A DNA stretch of 64,000 nucleotides, from the NCBI GenBank assembly GCA_037039925.1, contig JAXRKP010000249.1, forward strand, positions 333,573-397,572. The letters are read 5' to 3'. The notes beneath the pieces are model-generated. The model was not told where the DNA came from. It searched no databases and was given only the letters and a program-made list of their open reading frames with translations. Made by a program: the position numbers and the translations under genes. Below are positions 51,967-64,000 of the stretch, piece by piece. The stretch comes from Doris montereyensis (lineage: Eukaryota; Mollusca; Gastropoda; Nudibranchia; Dorididae). Position 1 is the stretch's first letter; every line of letters begins with the position of its first letter.

Positions 51967-54529
51967 TGTCCAGGTCTTTAAAATCACATAAAGACATAGG
52001 AAGGCATATTTACAATTTACACAGCCAGATTGCAACAAGAACATTTTAAAACTCGTATTAGACACATTTCAAACGATACATGTTATTCTTGCAGAGACTG
52101 ATGGTCTCATTATCGAGTATTGTGTTACCGATCAAATGATAAGCATTTTCATCGTCAAGAACAACGAAGACAACAGCCCATATGCAAAAATGCGATGACA
52201 TCTGTTTAATTGGCAAGACCAGACGATCTGTATAATCTGACATTACTTCCCATCTTAAAAGTTTGATCTTCAAAACATTGAATCTAAATCTATAATAAAT
52301 AAAACGCATGACAGAGACGAAACAAGTTCTGAAGCCCATGACTTGTGCAGCCAATAACATACATACCTTTTCAAGTTAATATTCTCTTAATGTTTTGTAA
52401 TTTTCAGATAATCATCTATTTGCTATGGTTTGTTTATTGATTCCTCCTAATGGATGTCATTTTCTGTTTGCACTTTATTTGCATATTTGTGAATGCATTT
52501 ATTCAAAGCAAGTTGACTTTGACAGAGCTGCAATAATAAAATTTGAAGAATTATTGTATTCATTTTCACCATAAATACTTCAATAGCTGAAATAATGTCT
52601 TAATATGATGTGTTGGTGAAAAAAAGAACGAAAAAAGAAAAGAAAAAGGAAACGGCAAGATAAAAGAGGAGTAAAAGAGTGAAAGGAAAGAAGAAGGACC
52701 TACTGGCAGTTCTTGCTAAAGGCCTGCGCAGGTCACATGCAGAACATACTTACCGTACAGGACTTTTAAGAGAATTATTAATTAGATTTGCCGAATATCA
52801 CAACTCTTACACTGTTACATAATATGGTATACTATGAAGTTTATTGCCAAAAATAAACATATTGAAAAAAGTTGTAAACACTGCCAAAACATCAAGAAAT
52901 TTGTTCTTAAAAAACCCCAGCTGATCTATTGTTTTGAAACAAGATTAAATGATATTATCTTTATATCAACGCTTGTAGCTGAAGATCCATACAATGGAAT
53001 GATGGAATATTCTAGTGGCAATGGCACATGGCGCTGGTTCACATAACTTTCCGATATATTCATCACCACAGTATCAAATTAAAATGGTGTTTTTCTTGAT
53101 CCAAAAAATGGATCTCGCTCCTTTCCAAACAAAAACAAATATTTCTGGCTGGATTCTACGTTAACAAGGCATGGACTACATATAGCGTCCTGAACAAACA
53201 GTTGTGGCAACAGCAACACACAAGCAATGCGTTGAATCTCAAATTCCAATTGTGCAGCACTTGGTTTAACTTTTGAGATAAATATTCAGAAACAATGTTA
53301 ACTACAGAGGATTAAGGCCACGATTAACCTGGAGAAGGCTAGCGGAGCATGACTTAAAGTTGAAAAGAGGTCTTTTGTGGAAGGACTTATTAAGATTTTT
53401 TCAAGATAGGAATAATTTTGTGGCCTTTACCCTGATATAAAGTGAAAAGGCAATCATGATAATGATGATGACGAATGTTAAATTAAAAAGTGAGAAAAAT
53501 TGTGAAAGCCAAAAAAAAACCCACCCCAAAATCGTTGCTCTGAAATCACGGTGTCCTATTGAATAGCTACACTGTCAAAATCTTACATTATTTTCCATTG
53601 AACTGAACATTTTTCCTTCGGTGTCAGATCTAATGACCTCATTTAGAGCTGTAATATTAAAGCCGTACTACAGAATTAAAAGCATTAGTCATTTGAAAAA
53701 ATCTTCATTCAACTATTCCCTACTGAAAGCACCTTTGATCTGTTTCCTTCTGACACCCCACGTCTGATTTGACACATCTCTAAATCTTAAGACAAATTAA
53801 AAGTCTTACTAGTAATTTGTCATCTGGTTCACATTTCAATGACAAAACATTCTCATGGTCTATTTCCATTTTCTCCCACCTCCATTAAAGCAACTATAGG
53901 AAATGACAAAGTTAACAATCAGAACGGTGAACAACTTAAAAGTAAAAGTAAAAACAAACAACGCAACAGAACCGGCCAGAGAAAAGTCAAATAAGCACAT
54001 GAGTGATGTCGTCCCTAACACATCAAATCCAATCAGTGAAATAGAAAATGATTCTGACACAGGAGGGAAGAAGGGAAAGAGGACAATTTTTTTCTTCTTC
54101 CAATAATGCATTTACACCTAAAACGCAATGAGTGAATCAAGATGCCAATGGAAAAAAACGAGCGTCAAGTTTAAAATATAAACTCCATCGAGACAAAGAA
54201 AGGAAACATAAAAATTATTTGAAGAAATTGAGTGAATTCAATGGAAAAAATGATCAACTTGAATCGCATAACATTTCAATCACAAATTTATACCCAATGC
54301 TTTCTTCTTTTAAGAAGAAAGAGGTAACACAAGAATACATTTTAGGTAGATCTGTCAGATCGATTAGGTGTAGTCACTACGCCTATCATCTTTAATGTTT
54401 AAATGTAGAATAAACCCCCCCCCCCCCCCCAAAAAAAAAAAAACGAACAAAAAACCCCCAAAAAACAAAACAACTCTGGTGTCAATCTCAAAAGCCTGCA
54501 ATTTGTCTTCTTCGAGGGATAGAATTGAT
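51967..54529. other. No supported gene; one dispersed repeat
   Basis: A repeat-C copy lies at about 52620-52745, followed by a satellite-like GGTCACATGCAGAACATACT. A 45-codon open stretch at about 53285-53440 (YRGLRPRLTWRRLAEHDLKL) looks protein-like but is not recognised. The rest is AT-rich without signal. A C-then-A homopolymer run lies at 54414-54445. Confidence 0.5.
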
Positions 54530-54665
54530 TGATTGATTGAAATTGATCCCGTCCACGATATGTGATGATCTCAGAGGAAATATTAAGATAAAAGAAAAAA
54601 GACAAAAAGTGAAAGGAAAGAAGCAGGACCTACCAGAGCGCTCGCCAACTGTCCACCAAAGAGAC
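54530..54665 (+). repeat. Dispersed repeat C
   Basis: TTGAAATTGATCCCGTCCAC, GATCTCAGAGGAAATATTAAG and GTGAAAGGAAAGAAGCAGGACCTACC in the order of the other copies. Confidence 0.7.
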
Positions 54666-55039
54666 ATAACAATTACGTACATATACAAAACATCAAAATT
54701 AAAACATAATATGAGCACTTGGTTTGACATTATTTCCAGGGTGCATGAAAATTTGACTCCTTGTTCAACATTATAACTGTTCAGAAAGGTTTCGATAGCA
54801 AATAATAAAAAAAACAACATGAAAACCCACAAAACAGACAAAGTTTATCAAATCTTTAAGTTTAAAACTTTATCAACACAGGTACAAACTTTTTCGGCCT
54901 TATGTGCTGCCCAAGCACCACGAGGATAATTTTTAAAAATTCAACATAGGTACGAAATTTTCATAATACAAAAACAAGACACTGGTCTCCTGAAATCGTT
55001 TGAGCTTGCACAACACCCTAAACATTTCAGAAAGTAAAA

Positions 55040-55330
55040 GTAAAGTTCCTTCAAGGCCCTTAAGGCCTAAAGAGCCGGAGCTTATCCAGGGTTTCTATAG
55101 CGTGAAGCAGAACAAGTGACAATAATGACCACCTGGCCCGACGCTAGTCTGAAGCAGGTTTTTACTCCCAAGTTAGTGCTTGTATCCATTTACACCTGGG
55201 TAGAGTGGGAATATGCGTGCTAAGTGTCTTTCCCAAGGTACACAATGTCGGACCTGGCTTTGCTAGGATTCGAGCTCGGGACCTCATGATCCCCAGTCCG
55301 GCAGCCTAACTGTTCGGCCACCGATGCCAC
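55040..55330 (-). mobile_element. SINE family B, well-preserved copy
   Basis: Minus strand runs from TGGCATCGGTGGCCGAACAG (head with A-box-like spacing) through TCGAATCCTAGC (B-box) and ACTTGGGAGTAAAAACCTGC to GCCTTGAAGGAACTTTAC. Confidence 0.8.
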
Positions 55331-55554
55331 AAACATTTCAGAAAGCATAACAAAAAAAATAGTTTGACCTGTATGTTTTCAATAATTCTGTAGTAGGATA
55401 AGCACATTCGGGCTATTTTGGTAAAGAACAAGAAAACTTCATCACTGAACATCTTTAGTTGTTATTGGGTTTTTTGGGGGATGGAGGGGGGAGGATGTTG
55501 GATGTCTGACTGAATACTGCGAAACAAGAAATTCAGGCTCCTATATTTCAGTCA

Positions 55555-55990
55555 CGTTATGGTGAAATATGAAATTGGGCTCCTATTCAATCATGTTATG
55601 ATGAAACATGACATTAGGCTCCTATTCAATCATGTTATGGTGAAATATGAAATTGGGCTCCTATTCAATCATGTTATGGTGAAACATGACATTAGGCTCC
55701 TATTCAATCATGTTATGGTGAAATATGAAATTGGGCTCCTATTCAATCATGTTATGGTGAAACATGACATTAGGCTCCTATTCAATCATGTTATGGTGAA
55801 ATATGAAATTGGGCTCCTATTCAATCATGTTATGGTGAAACATGACACATGACATTAGGCTCCTATTCAATGATATTATGGTGAAATATGAAATTGGGCT
55901 CCTATTCAATCATGTTATGGTGAAACATGACATTAGGCTCCTATTCAATCATGTTATGGTGAAACATGAAATTGGGTATTGTTAAATCAT
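55555..55990. repeat. 39 bp minisatellite in alternating pairs
   Basis: Two monomer types alternate: ATGGTGAAATATGAAATTGG and ATGGTGAAACATGACATTAG, each followed by GCTCCTATTCAATCATGTT. The pair forms a 78-bp higher-order unit, about five to six times. The 39-bp length is a multiple of three, so a frame stays open; it is not a gene. Confidence 0.95.
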
Positions 55991-56204
55991 GTTATGGTGA
56001 CACATGAAAATTAGCTTCTTTTCAATCACATCATTATTATGGTAAAACATGCTTGCATAATGTCTCCTAGTTCAATTCTTCTTTATTTGATTGTTTTATT
56101 CATGAATTTGGAAAAGTTTGAAGCTATTTCTCCTAAACTAAGAATTTGCACTTTAATATATAGCTAACAAAGATAAAAAGTTTTAAATATTTCATACGTT
56201 TTTG

Positions 56205-56440
56205 TAGTATGAAATGAAACAGATGATCATACATTGCCTGCTGAACAGGATACTAGTCTGTGACAGATTTTACTTCCCAGCTAATGCTAATACCCTTTAC
56301 ACTGGGTCGAGTGAGGAAATGCGCATTTAGTGTTATTCCCAAGGAAACACACAATTTCTGACCTTGCATTATTAGGATTTTACGCCACGACCTTTCGATC
56401 TGGTCGAGCAGTCTGACTTCTAGACCACCGATAAAACGGA
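56205..56440 (-). mobile_element. SINE family B (diverged)
   Basis: Shares CCCAGCTAATGCTAATACCC, ACACTGGGTCGAGTGAGGAA and the head region ATCGGTGGTCTAGAAGTCAG (minus) with the other copies. Confidence 0.65.
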
Positions 56441-56669
56441 ATTAGATATGATAAAACACTGAAATTACCACAATTGAGAATACCAAGTGTATGATATGAA
56501 AAACAGTTATCTTAACCTCTTTTTAATTGAGAAGTTTTGCACATTGGACCTTCAATTAAAAGTGCAGTTTATATCTAACTTAAATTCTTCAATACAACTT
56601 TAAACAGGTGGACATGTTATCAGAATTTTTTATTAGAAAAAGAAAACGGTATATTGACATGAATCCTTT

Positions 56670-59600
56670 TCAACAATACATGATACAGACTTGAGGTTTA
56701 AAAAAAATTCCAAAGAATAAAGAAAAAGAGAAAAGAAAGATAAACAGCCAAAACACATTGGGGTTGGGCTGTACCCCTACCCAAGTGTCTCGTAGACAAT
56801 CTGTCATCTTTAGTTGGGGAACTCCACCATGATTCCATTTTTTCTTGTACTTGATCTCCCGTGCCAGTTGGCAAATGGCACACGGTCCGCAAAAGGCCAT
56901 GGTACAACAGTCGTCCATGATGGAGCCCTGCATGCAATGGACGCGATAGAAAATGCAGTTATGCAAATCAGACATCAAATCAGACATGAAAACAGCAGTC
57001 ATTGAAATGAAACATTAAATGAGACATGGATACAGCAGTCATTAAAATGAGACACCAAACAAAACATCGAAACAGTAGTCACTTAAAGGAGACATCACAT
57101 GTGATATTGAAACAGCAGTCATTAAAATAGCATATGAAAACAGCAGTTAATCAAATGAGACAGCAAATAAGACATGGAAACAGCAGTCATTAAAATGACA
57201 GATTAAATTAGACATTTGTTTTTTCCCTTTTAATTTTTTCCTCCCCTCCCCTCCCCCATTCCATGTAAGACTGGTCAGTAGCTGGCAAAACGGGTGCAAG
57301 GATAAGGGTGTTAAGTTGGGATATTATAAATTCAACTCAGTAAATGACGGCATCAATTGTAATTCATTCTCTTTACTATATTATGTGGTAATCTTTGGAG
57401 TAAACTGAGTTGAAACAGCAAGATGAGAGACAGCTGGGATGTCAAAGTAAGTCAAGTAAGAAAGTAGCACCTGCCACAGTGCCGCACTTAAATACTCATG
57501 GTTGAATGTGTTAAATGTAGGAGCTCGTATATAGCAAAAGTAAAAGAGTGTAGTAAGACAACCTAGATCAGTGCTTATCAAAGTGGAGTATGCATAGTCG
57601 GTAAGTAGAGATTAAATGATTTGCCCGATTTTGTCTATGCTGGATTGGTTTTCTTCTCTCACCAGTCCCTGACACATTGAAAATAAAAACTGCTTGTCCG
57701 CCAGATCAGATAATTTGAGAAGCACTGATCTAGCTTATGTGTTAGATTCAAATGTGCCATCACTTCTTGTCTACTATTTAAGCAGCCATCTCGAGTTTCT
57801 CAATGGAGCTTTTCAGTTTTGTCCATGCAAGGAAATGTCCATAAAAAAAATAGTGGTAGATTCTTACCTGCCAACCTTCTGAAAATGTTATCCTCAACGT
57901 TGATACTGATAAGCCTTCGTTATCACAATAACATTTCAGTAATTCTATGTAGCCTACATTTACAACTAAGCTAAAATGTCAGTATACACATACGTACAAG
58001 TACAATCACAATGTAAAAGATAAAGGCGGATCTATAGTCCGTATCATCACACAAGCGCAGGATCACTGACTGTACATCATTTATCCCCCCCCCCCCCCAA
58101 GGCCATTTCATTCAAGGTCCTTCTCAATTCCCCGGGAGCATACAGTAAACAAGCCTGTTAGGCCTTTCGTACTAACACTCTTGACAAGATCGTCCTCTAC
58201 CTATAGCTGGGTACTCATTCACACCCGAGTCAAGAGAGGAAAGTACAGTGAAGTATCTCTCCTAAGAGTACATCGTTGTGAAAAATCCCACTTGTGCCAG
58301 TGATTGGGCTTGAGCCAGTGTCGTCGTACCGAAAGATAATAATCTCATTTATGACATTTAAGGTGAGTGGTCTTTGGAAGATGTAAGATGATCCTGTGTT
58401 GCTCTCTTACATTTCGATGGGATGCCCTCCCTTGAAGAAAAGTTTCCTTGTAGGCAATTGACTCACATGTCTGAGTTTACGAGCTGCTTACTGTGAGATT
58501 TTTCCTCACGATGCTAAAAACATTTTTTCAGAATCAGTAGTGCTGTGATAACGCAATAAATAGCTAACAGCAATTTAAAAGTTAAGAAATTTGGAAACAG
58601 TATTTTTAAAAATTAGAATCCCTTCTTGATTTTGGAAATCTTTGCAAACTGACAGTCCATTTTATTTTATTTTTCAATATCAGGAGGCGATAAAAACAAC
58701 TGGAAATTGCAAAATTCATCCCTCAGCCTTTTCATGGAGATCATCAGCTAACCTGATTAAACCTGTCTCAGACTAATTCTAACTTTCTCTTTTTGCCGGT
58801 CAATTCCTTTATCATTTTCACTTGAACTTATAATAACACTTCCTTATAATCAATCAAGTTTTAAAGTTATGCATCAGAAATCTAGGACGTAGACAGCTCT
58901 ACAGATACACTAGAGCTTACCAGACAGAGTTGACAGTTTACTAGATCTAAATATTAGTATTTGAACACAGAAAATAAAGAAATTAAAGTCTCTCAGGTAA
59001 GAAGCAAGAATTTTCAAACAAGGAGTTGTAAAAGACAGACTAAAAGAAGCTAGTGTACATCTGTGATGTTCTTTAAGAGAGATACAAATCAGATATTCTG
59101 GTATGTGTGCCATTTCCGGTAGGAACAGTTTTACGTACTGGACACAAAAAGCCCATAAACTAGTTTTGAAACATACTGGTTGGCAAAATCACATTCATAT
59201 GATGCAAACCACTGACACCGTTCAAATTTGGCTAGTTCACTCCACAGAAAATGAACACTTCACTTACAAGCTGATTGTTGTAAAGACAGGACAAAGTAAG
59301 TGATAGAATCTTCACCCTTATAACACCAACACTTATCAAAGGCACATATTCTGTAATTACATTCAATGTCAATTAACAGGTAAGCTTGCCAAACATTAAG
59401 ATAATACAGTCAATATGGAACAGCTGCATAATTTGAACGATTTCTCTGGGACAGAATTCTTTCTATGAAAATCATCGTGTTTAGTTGGAACGCTCGTCGC
59501 TTAATTGGAACAAAAAAAAATGGTCATTGTCTCAAGTCAAGTCAAAATTACTAATGTGAAGGTCGCTGTAACATAAAATCCTAACATTTATCAGCTGTTT

Positions 59601-60605
59601 TTAGATGAAGTGTGCCATCATTAAACAGTATACTACGCTCACATTTGATATGCTTGGATGGCACGTGTAGCTTTGTCACATAGACGTGTGAAGAAGACAA
59701 CACAAGTACGTTAATCATGACATGATGGCTGGCTGGCTAGACGCCAGATTTAAATAGAGATTGCGGTCATATATTGAACGTGATCACATGAATGGGTTTC
59801 TTTGTATGTAATTAATAAATTTCCGAAGAGCCTTCTTAGATGTATATAATATACATGTATGTGTATTGATAATGTATGTGCACGTTATACAATTGTATTG
59901 CACTGCGTATTTAATGTATCAATTGTGATTTTTTGAAACACATTCAGGGTAAAATTGGATATGCGATTGCCAATACTTTAAGTAAAAACACTCACAGAAA
60001 AAGAAATTGACATACCTGTACCATTTACCATAGTCATGTACATGAATAATACACTATAAAAAGTCGTATCATAAATGAGTGCCGCTTAATTGGAACGATT
60101 TCTGGTGCTGTTCCTTTAAGCAGCTTTGACTGGATGGAGTATGGCCGTACTAATTCAACTTCCTTCTCCTCAGTGGCCAGTAGATCTATATATTACTCGA
60201 TGTTTGTGTAGAATTTTTCTCCTCAGTTCTTCATTGCTGATGTGATCTCTATTGAAGGTGCCGTAGAGTGTTCTACAGCAGATTTCAGCCATTTGTATTT
60301 TCCTTTTGTAGATCTGTTGTCAGAGACTGTGATTTGCAGATGCATGAGGATGGATAAGATAGAGAACGTAAAAACCTAACTTTGTTCTGACGTTGTAACT
60401 TACCACACCCGTTTTTATACTGGGAACTAAAAAAACAACCTTTTTATGTTTGGCGGTGTCTTTACCTGGATATTTTCCTGTATACGCCATTTCAATCTCA
60501 AAACCACAGAACCTCCAGGCACACATAACGGCACGCAGCACGATTCTCCCAAGTCTGAGGAGATTTGACCTACCAAGCAGCTCCCACAGAAGATGCCACA
60601 CAGAC
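56670..60605 (-). CDS. PLAC8-domain (cornifelin-like) gene, last two exons
   Basis: PLAC8 proteins are small, Cys-rich, membrane-associated proteins. Exon at 60466-60605: acceptor TGTGCTTCAG, donor CCAG|GTAAAG; encodes LCGIFCGSCLVGQISSDLGE, then SCCVPLCVPGG and RLKWRIQENIQ. Exon ending at 56670: acceptor TGCATGCAG, first base 56937; encodes GSIMDDCCTMAFCGPCAICQ, then LAREIKYKKKW and a longer, hydrophobic C-terminus to TAA or another stop at 56670. Phases match (0/0). The Cys spacing (GESCC; DDCC, CGPCAICQLAREIK) is the family signature. The 5' exons were not found. Confidence 0.85.
56955..57215. repeat. About 43 bp degenerate minisatellite
   Basis: Five to six units of GAAACAGCAGTCATTAAAATGAGACA plus a spacer. 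It adjoins the PLAC8 last-exon acceptor, which is unusually close (about 20 bp). Confidence 0.85.
57395..57490 (+). repeat. Dispersed repeat C (partial)
   Basis: AAACTGAGTTGAAACAGCAAG, then ATGAGAGACAGCTGG and AAGAAAGTAGCACCTGCCAC follow the repeat-C order. Confidence 0.6.
58100..58330 (-). mobile_element. SINE family B (subfamily of 4355-4620)
   Basis: Minus strand holds GGGTGTGAATGAGTACCCAG, AGTGTTAGTACGAAAGGCCT and CCCGGGGAATTGAGAAGGAC. Close to the copy at 4355. Confidence 0.7.
58350..59400. other. PLAC8 intron, nothing recognised
   Basis: No coding signal, tandem repeat or known dispersed repeat was seen in this stretch. Confidence 0.5.
59407..60132. mobile_element. Possible pogo/Tigger-like relic
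   Basis: The left end CAGTCAATATGGAACAGCTG and the complement of the right end CAGTCAAAGCTGCTTAAAGG are similar, and both lead to an ACGATTTCT-type motif and TTAATTGGAAC repeats. A TA precedes the left end, but no TA follows the right one. No transposase is seen. Confidence 0.35.
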
Positions 60606-60679
60606 CTGAAGCACAGTTGACGGAGGGGGAAATCAAAGAAATTAGTAAAATGTAACAACAATCGTTGGCAACAATCTCA

Positions 60680-60830
60680 ACATGACTTTTAAGAGGAACA
60701 GCAAGATGATAGATAGGTGAAAATGAAAGGTAAAGGTAAGTATCCCCACCCGACAACCAACCACGAGAAAGAGGTTGTTGCATTGACATTGACCGTCTCA
60801 GGGTAAATTAAGAGAAATAGCAGGATCATA
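60680..60830 (+). repeat. Dispersed repeat C
   Basis: CGTCTCAGGGTAAATTAAGAG and AACAGCAAGATGATAGATAGG match other copies. Two partial copies are arranged head to tail. Confidence 0.6.
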
Positions 60831-60838
60831 GGATAGAC

Positions 60839-61510
<672 letters not shown>

Positions 61511-61659
61511 AGACAGATAGACAGACAGACAGGCAAAGAGATAAAGAAAGAGAGAGAAAGATAGGAGAAAAGAGAGTCAGAGGAGAACACAGAGTCAAGA
61601 AAACCAGACAGATGGACAGACAGACATAACGAGGAGGTAGAAATCATGAAACTAAATGG

Positions 61660-62095
61660 TTGTATTGAAATTTACTCTGATCACCATATGCGGTCATGTC
61701 AGGGTGAATTGAGAGGAAATAGCAAGATGAAAGATAGATGAAAGAGTGACAGGACTAGCGGCTGTCACCAACCTTCCGCCAAACAGAGAGACACACAAAC
61801 ACACAGAGATAGAGACAGACAGACAGGCAGACATAAACGGAGAGACAAAAAGAAATCAGACAAACAATTAGTGAGGCAGACACAATGAGAGAAAGAGAAA
61901 GAGAAACAGAGAAAGAGAGACAAGACAGAATCAGACGGACAGACACGCTTGGTTGGTTTGTTAATTGAAATTCACCATGTCCACCATATGTGGTGATCTC
62001 AGGGAGAATTAAGAGGAACCAATAAGATAAAAGATAAGTGAAGGAAATAAGTAAGACCTACTGTCAACGCCCGCCAACCATCCCCGACCGACAGG
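61660..62095 (+). repeat. Two dispersed repeat C copies around CAGA simple sequence
   Basis: 61660-61790 and 61945-62095 both read TGAAATTYACYMTG, CACCATATGYGGTSATSTCAGG, GAATTRAGAGGAA and GACCTACTGTCAACGCCCGC (second copy). CAGACA/GAGAGA simple sequence lies between and after them. Confidence 0.75.
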
Positions 62096-62299
62096 CAAAC
62101 AGACAAAGAGAGACATAAACAGAGAGACACACAGAGAAACATTAATGTTCTAAACGTGTCAAATAGACGTTATAAGTCTTTGGTAAAAAGCAGTCTTAGA
62201 TCATAATACAGCTTTTAAAAAGCTATCAAAACATGCTACTTTTCATTGCTTTTCAGTTAAGCTGCAATGGAATGTTATTGTTCTTTTTAAATCAGACCT

Positions 62300-62470
62300 T
62301 TGCATAATTTTAAATCGTATGTAACACTGTTGCTATCGGGTTTTATAGAGAAATAGATATAAGCCTGATTTTTATAATTTTAAATCGTATGTAACATTAC
62401 AGTTATCTATTTCATAGAGAAATTGATGCATGCTTGATTTTTATAATTTCATGTCTTATACCTCGCTTTT
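62300..62470. repeat. About 80 bp direct repeat
   Basis: TTATAATTTTAAATCGTATG plus TAACA, with TTTCATAGAGAAAT or TTTTATAGAGAAAT, occurs twice, plus a partial first copy at about 62295. Confidence 0.8.
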
Positions 62471-62479
62471 AGATGTCAT

Positions 62480-62654
62480 TGATATGGAAAAGGCAATATA
62501 AATACCATGTACTCTTATCATTATCATTACTATTCTTTTTCTTCTTTTAAAAATTATTATTATTACTATTCTTCTTAACATTATTATCATTATTATCATC
62601 AATATTCTTTTTCTTCTTTTAAAAAAATATTATTATTAATATTCTTATTCTTAA

Positions 62655-62714
<60 letters not shown>

Positions 62715-62765
62715 CATCATTATTACTATTATTATTATTATCATCATTATTATTGTTATTATAGT
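62480..62765. repeat. SINE-type tail with long (ATT)n
   Basis: AAGGCAATATAAATACCATG followed by TATT/ATT repeats is a typical molluscan SINE end with an ATT tail. The ATT run is longest at 62655-62715. Confidence 0.7.
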
Positions 62766-62859
62766 AAAATGCAGTTGTTATGGGACCTCACCATCAGACC
62801 TACACTCACAAAATTGCAAACGTTCAACAGAATGCAGCCAGCCTAGTAAATCACAATTG

Positions 62860-64000
62860 CACAAACACAAAAGGAAATGCTAACACATATATGAATCATT
62901 AGCAATGGGTAGATTTGTCTTCAGAAGAACATACATGAATCATTAACAATGGCAGATCTGCCTTCAAGAGAACATACATAAACTTCATTAACAATGTAGA
63001 TCTGCCTTCAGGAGAACATACATAAATCATTAACAATGGGTAGATCTGCCTTCAGAATATATGTTTAAATCATTAACAATGGGTAGATCTGCCTTCAGGA
63101 AGAACATACATAAAACAGAAACAATGGGTAAATCTGCCTTCAGAAGAAGATACATGAATCCTTAACAACGGGTAGACTGCTCCAGAAGAACATACATGAA
63201 TCATAAACAATGTGTAGATCTGCCTTCAGAAGAACATACATAAATCAATTACAATGGGTAGATCTCCCTTCAGAAGAACATACGTAAATCATTAACAATG
63301 GGTAGATTTGCTTTCAGAAGAACATATATAAATCAATTGCAATGTGTAGATCTGCTTTCAGAATATAAATGAATCAATTACAATGGGTAGATCTGCCTTC
63401 AGAACATACATGAATCGATTATAATGTGTAGATCTGCCTTTAGAACAGACATGAATCAATTACAATGGGTAGATCTGCCTTCAGAACATACATGAATCGA
63501 TTATAATGTGTAGATCTGCCTTTAGAACAGACATGAATCAATTACAATGGGTAGATCTGCCATCAGAACATACATGAATCGATTACAATGGGTAGATCTG
63601 CCTTCAGAACATACATGAATAATTTATAATGCGTAGATCTGCCTTCAGAAGAACATACATAAATCAATCACAATGTGTAGATCTGCCTTCAGAAGAACAT
63701 ACATAAATCAATTACAATGGGTAGATCTCCTTCAGAAGACCATACATAAATCATTAACAATGGGTAGATTTGCCTTTAAAAGGACATACATGAATCAATT
63801 ACAATGGTTAAATCTGTCTTTAGGAGACCATACATAAATCCCTTATAATGGGTAGATCTGCCTTCAGAACATATGTGAATCAATTACAATGGGCAGATCT
63901 GCCTTCAGAAGAATATACAAGGCGGTCTGCCTTCCAGAACAGACATAAATCCTTTATAATGAGTAGATATGCCTTCAGAACAGACATAAATCCCTTATAA
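62860..64000. repeat. 40-44 bp minisatellite reaching the window end
   Basis: About 26 units of ACATACATGAATCAATTACA / ATGGGTAGATCTGCCTTCAG, with an optional AAGA. The array continues past 64000. Confidence 0.96.

Noticed and set aside
52058..52360. 100-codon minus-strand ORF
   Set aside because: No recognisable motif, repeat or splice context; consistent with chance in AT-rich sequence.

Overview
This is a repeat-rich piece of an animal nuclear genome. Coding exons are short, have GT-AG introns and are widely spaced, and more than a third of the window is tandem repeats and transposon relics. The two host genes (an animal haem peroxidase and a PLAC8-family gene), the tRNA-type SINEs and the transposon mix fit a marine lophotrochozoan, most likely a mollusc; that placement is inference.

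Layout. 1-18.9 kb: the 3' two thirds of a haem peroxidase gene (+), nine coding exons from 789 to the stop at 18690. Its introns hold SINEs, long AT/AG/AC microsatellites, a 41-50 bp minisatellite (6.39-7.95 kb) and a 34-38 bp minisatellite (11.03-18.0 kb) split by a 3.3 kb non-LTR retrotransposon. 19.8-50.0 kb: an array of a 40-45 bp satellite. It is split by a 15.85 kb Maverick/Polinton element (21227-37079), a LINE 3' end (37.5-38.05 kb) and short dispersed repeats. 50.1-51.1 kb: a small decayed PIF/Harbinger transposon with TTA target duplications. 51.1-52.0 kb: a coding-like stretch of unknown family. 52-64 kb: dispersed repeats, an alternating 39-bp minisatellite, two exons of a PLAC8-domain gene (-), a possible pogo-like relic and further minisatellites, one running off the window end.

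The most notable object is the Polinton. It has terminal inverted repeats, a perfect 6-bp target duplication (TACAAT), and identifiable remnants of the virus-like gene set: family-B DNA polymerase (C-terminal part only), major capsid protein, adenain-like protease, HNH endonuclease (endonuclease VII type), zinc-ribbon/PLA2-like protein, DDE integrase, packaging ATPase, two related penton-like minor capsid candidates and small basic or hydrophobic proteins. Almost every gene is broken by stops or frameshifts, so this is a fossil copy. Removing the element and one target copy leaves an uninterrupted satellite monomer, so it inserted into an existing array.

Capsid, protease and unknown proteins lie on the minus strand in the left part. 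Endonuclease, PLA2-like protein and integrase lie on the plus strand in the middle. Minor capsid and packaging genes lie on the minus strand in the right part, with ATGA start/stop overlaps between some neighbours. Single-base frameshifts also occur in the host peroxidase (exon at 9550-9717), so some breaks could be assembly errors.
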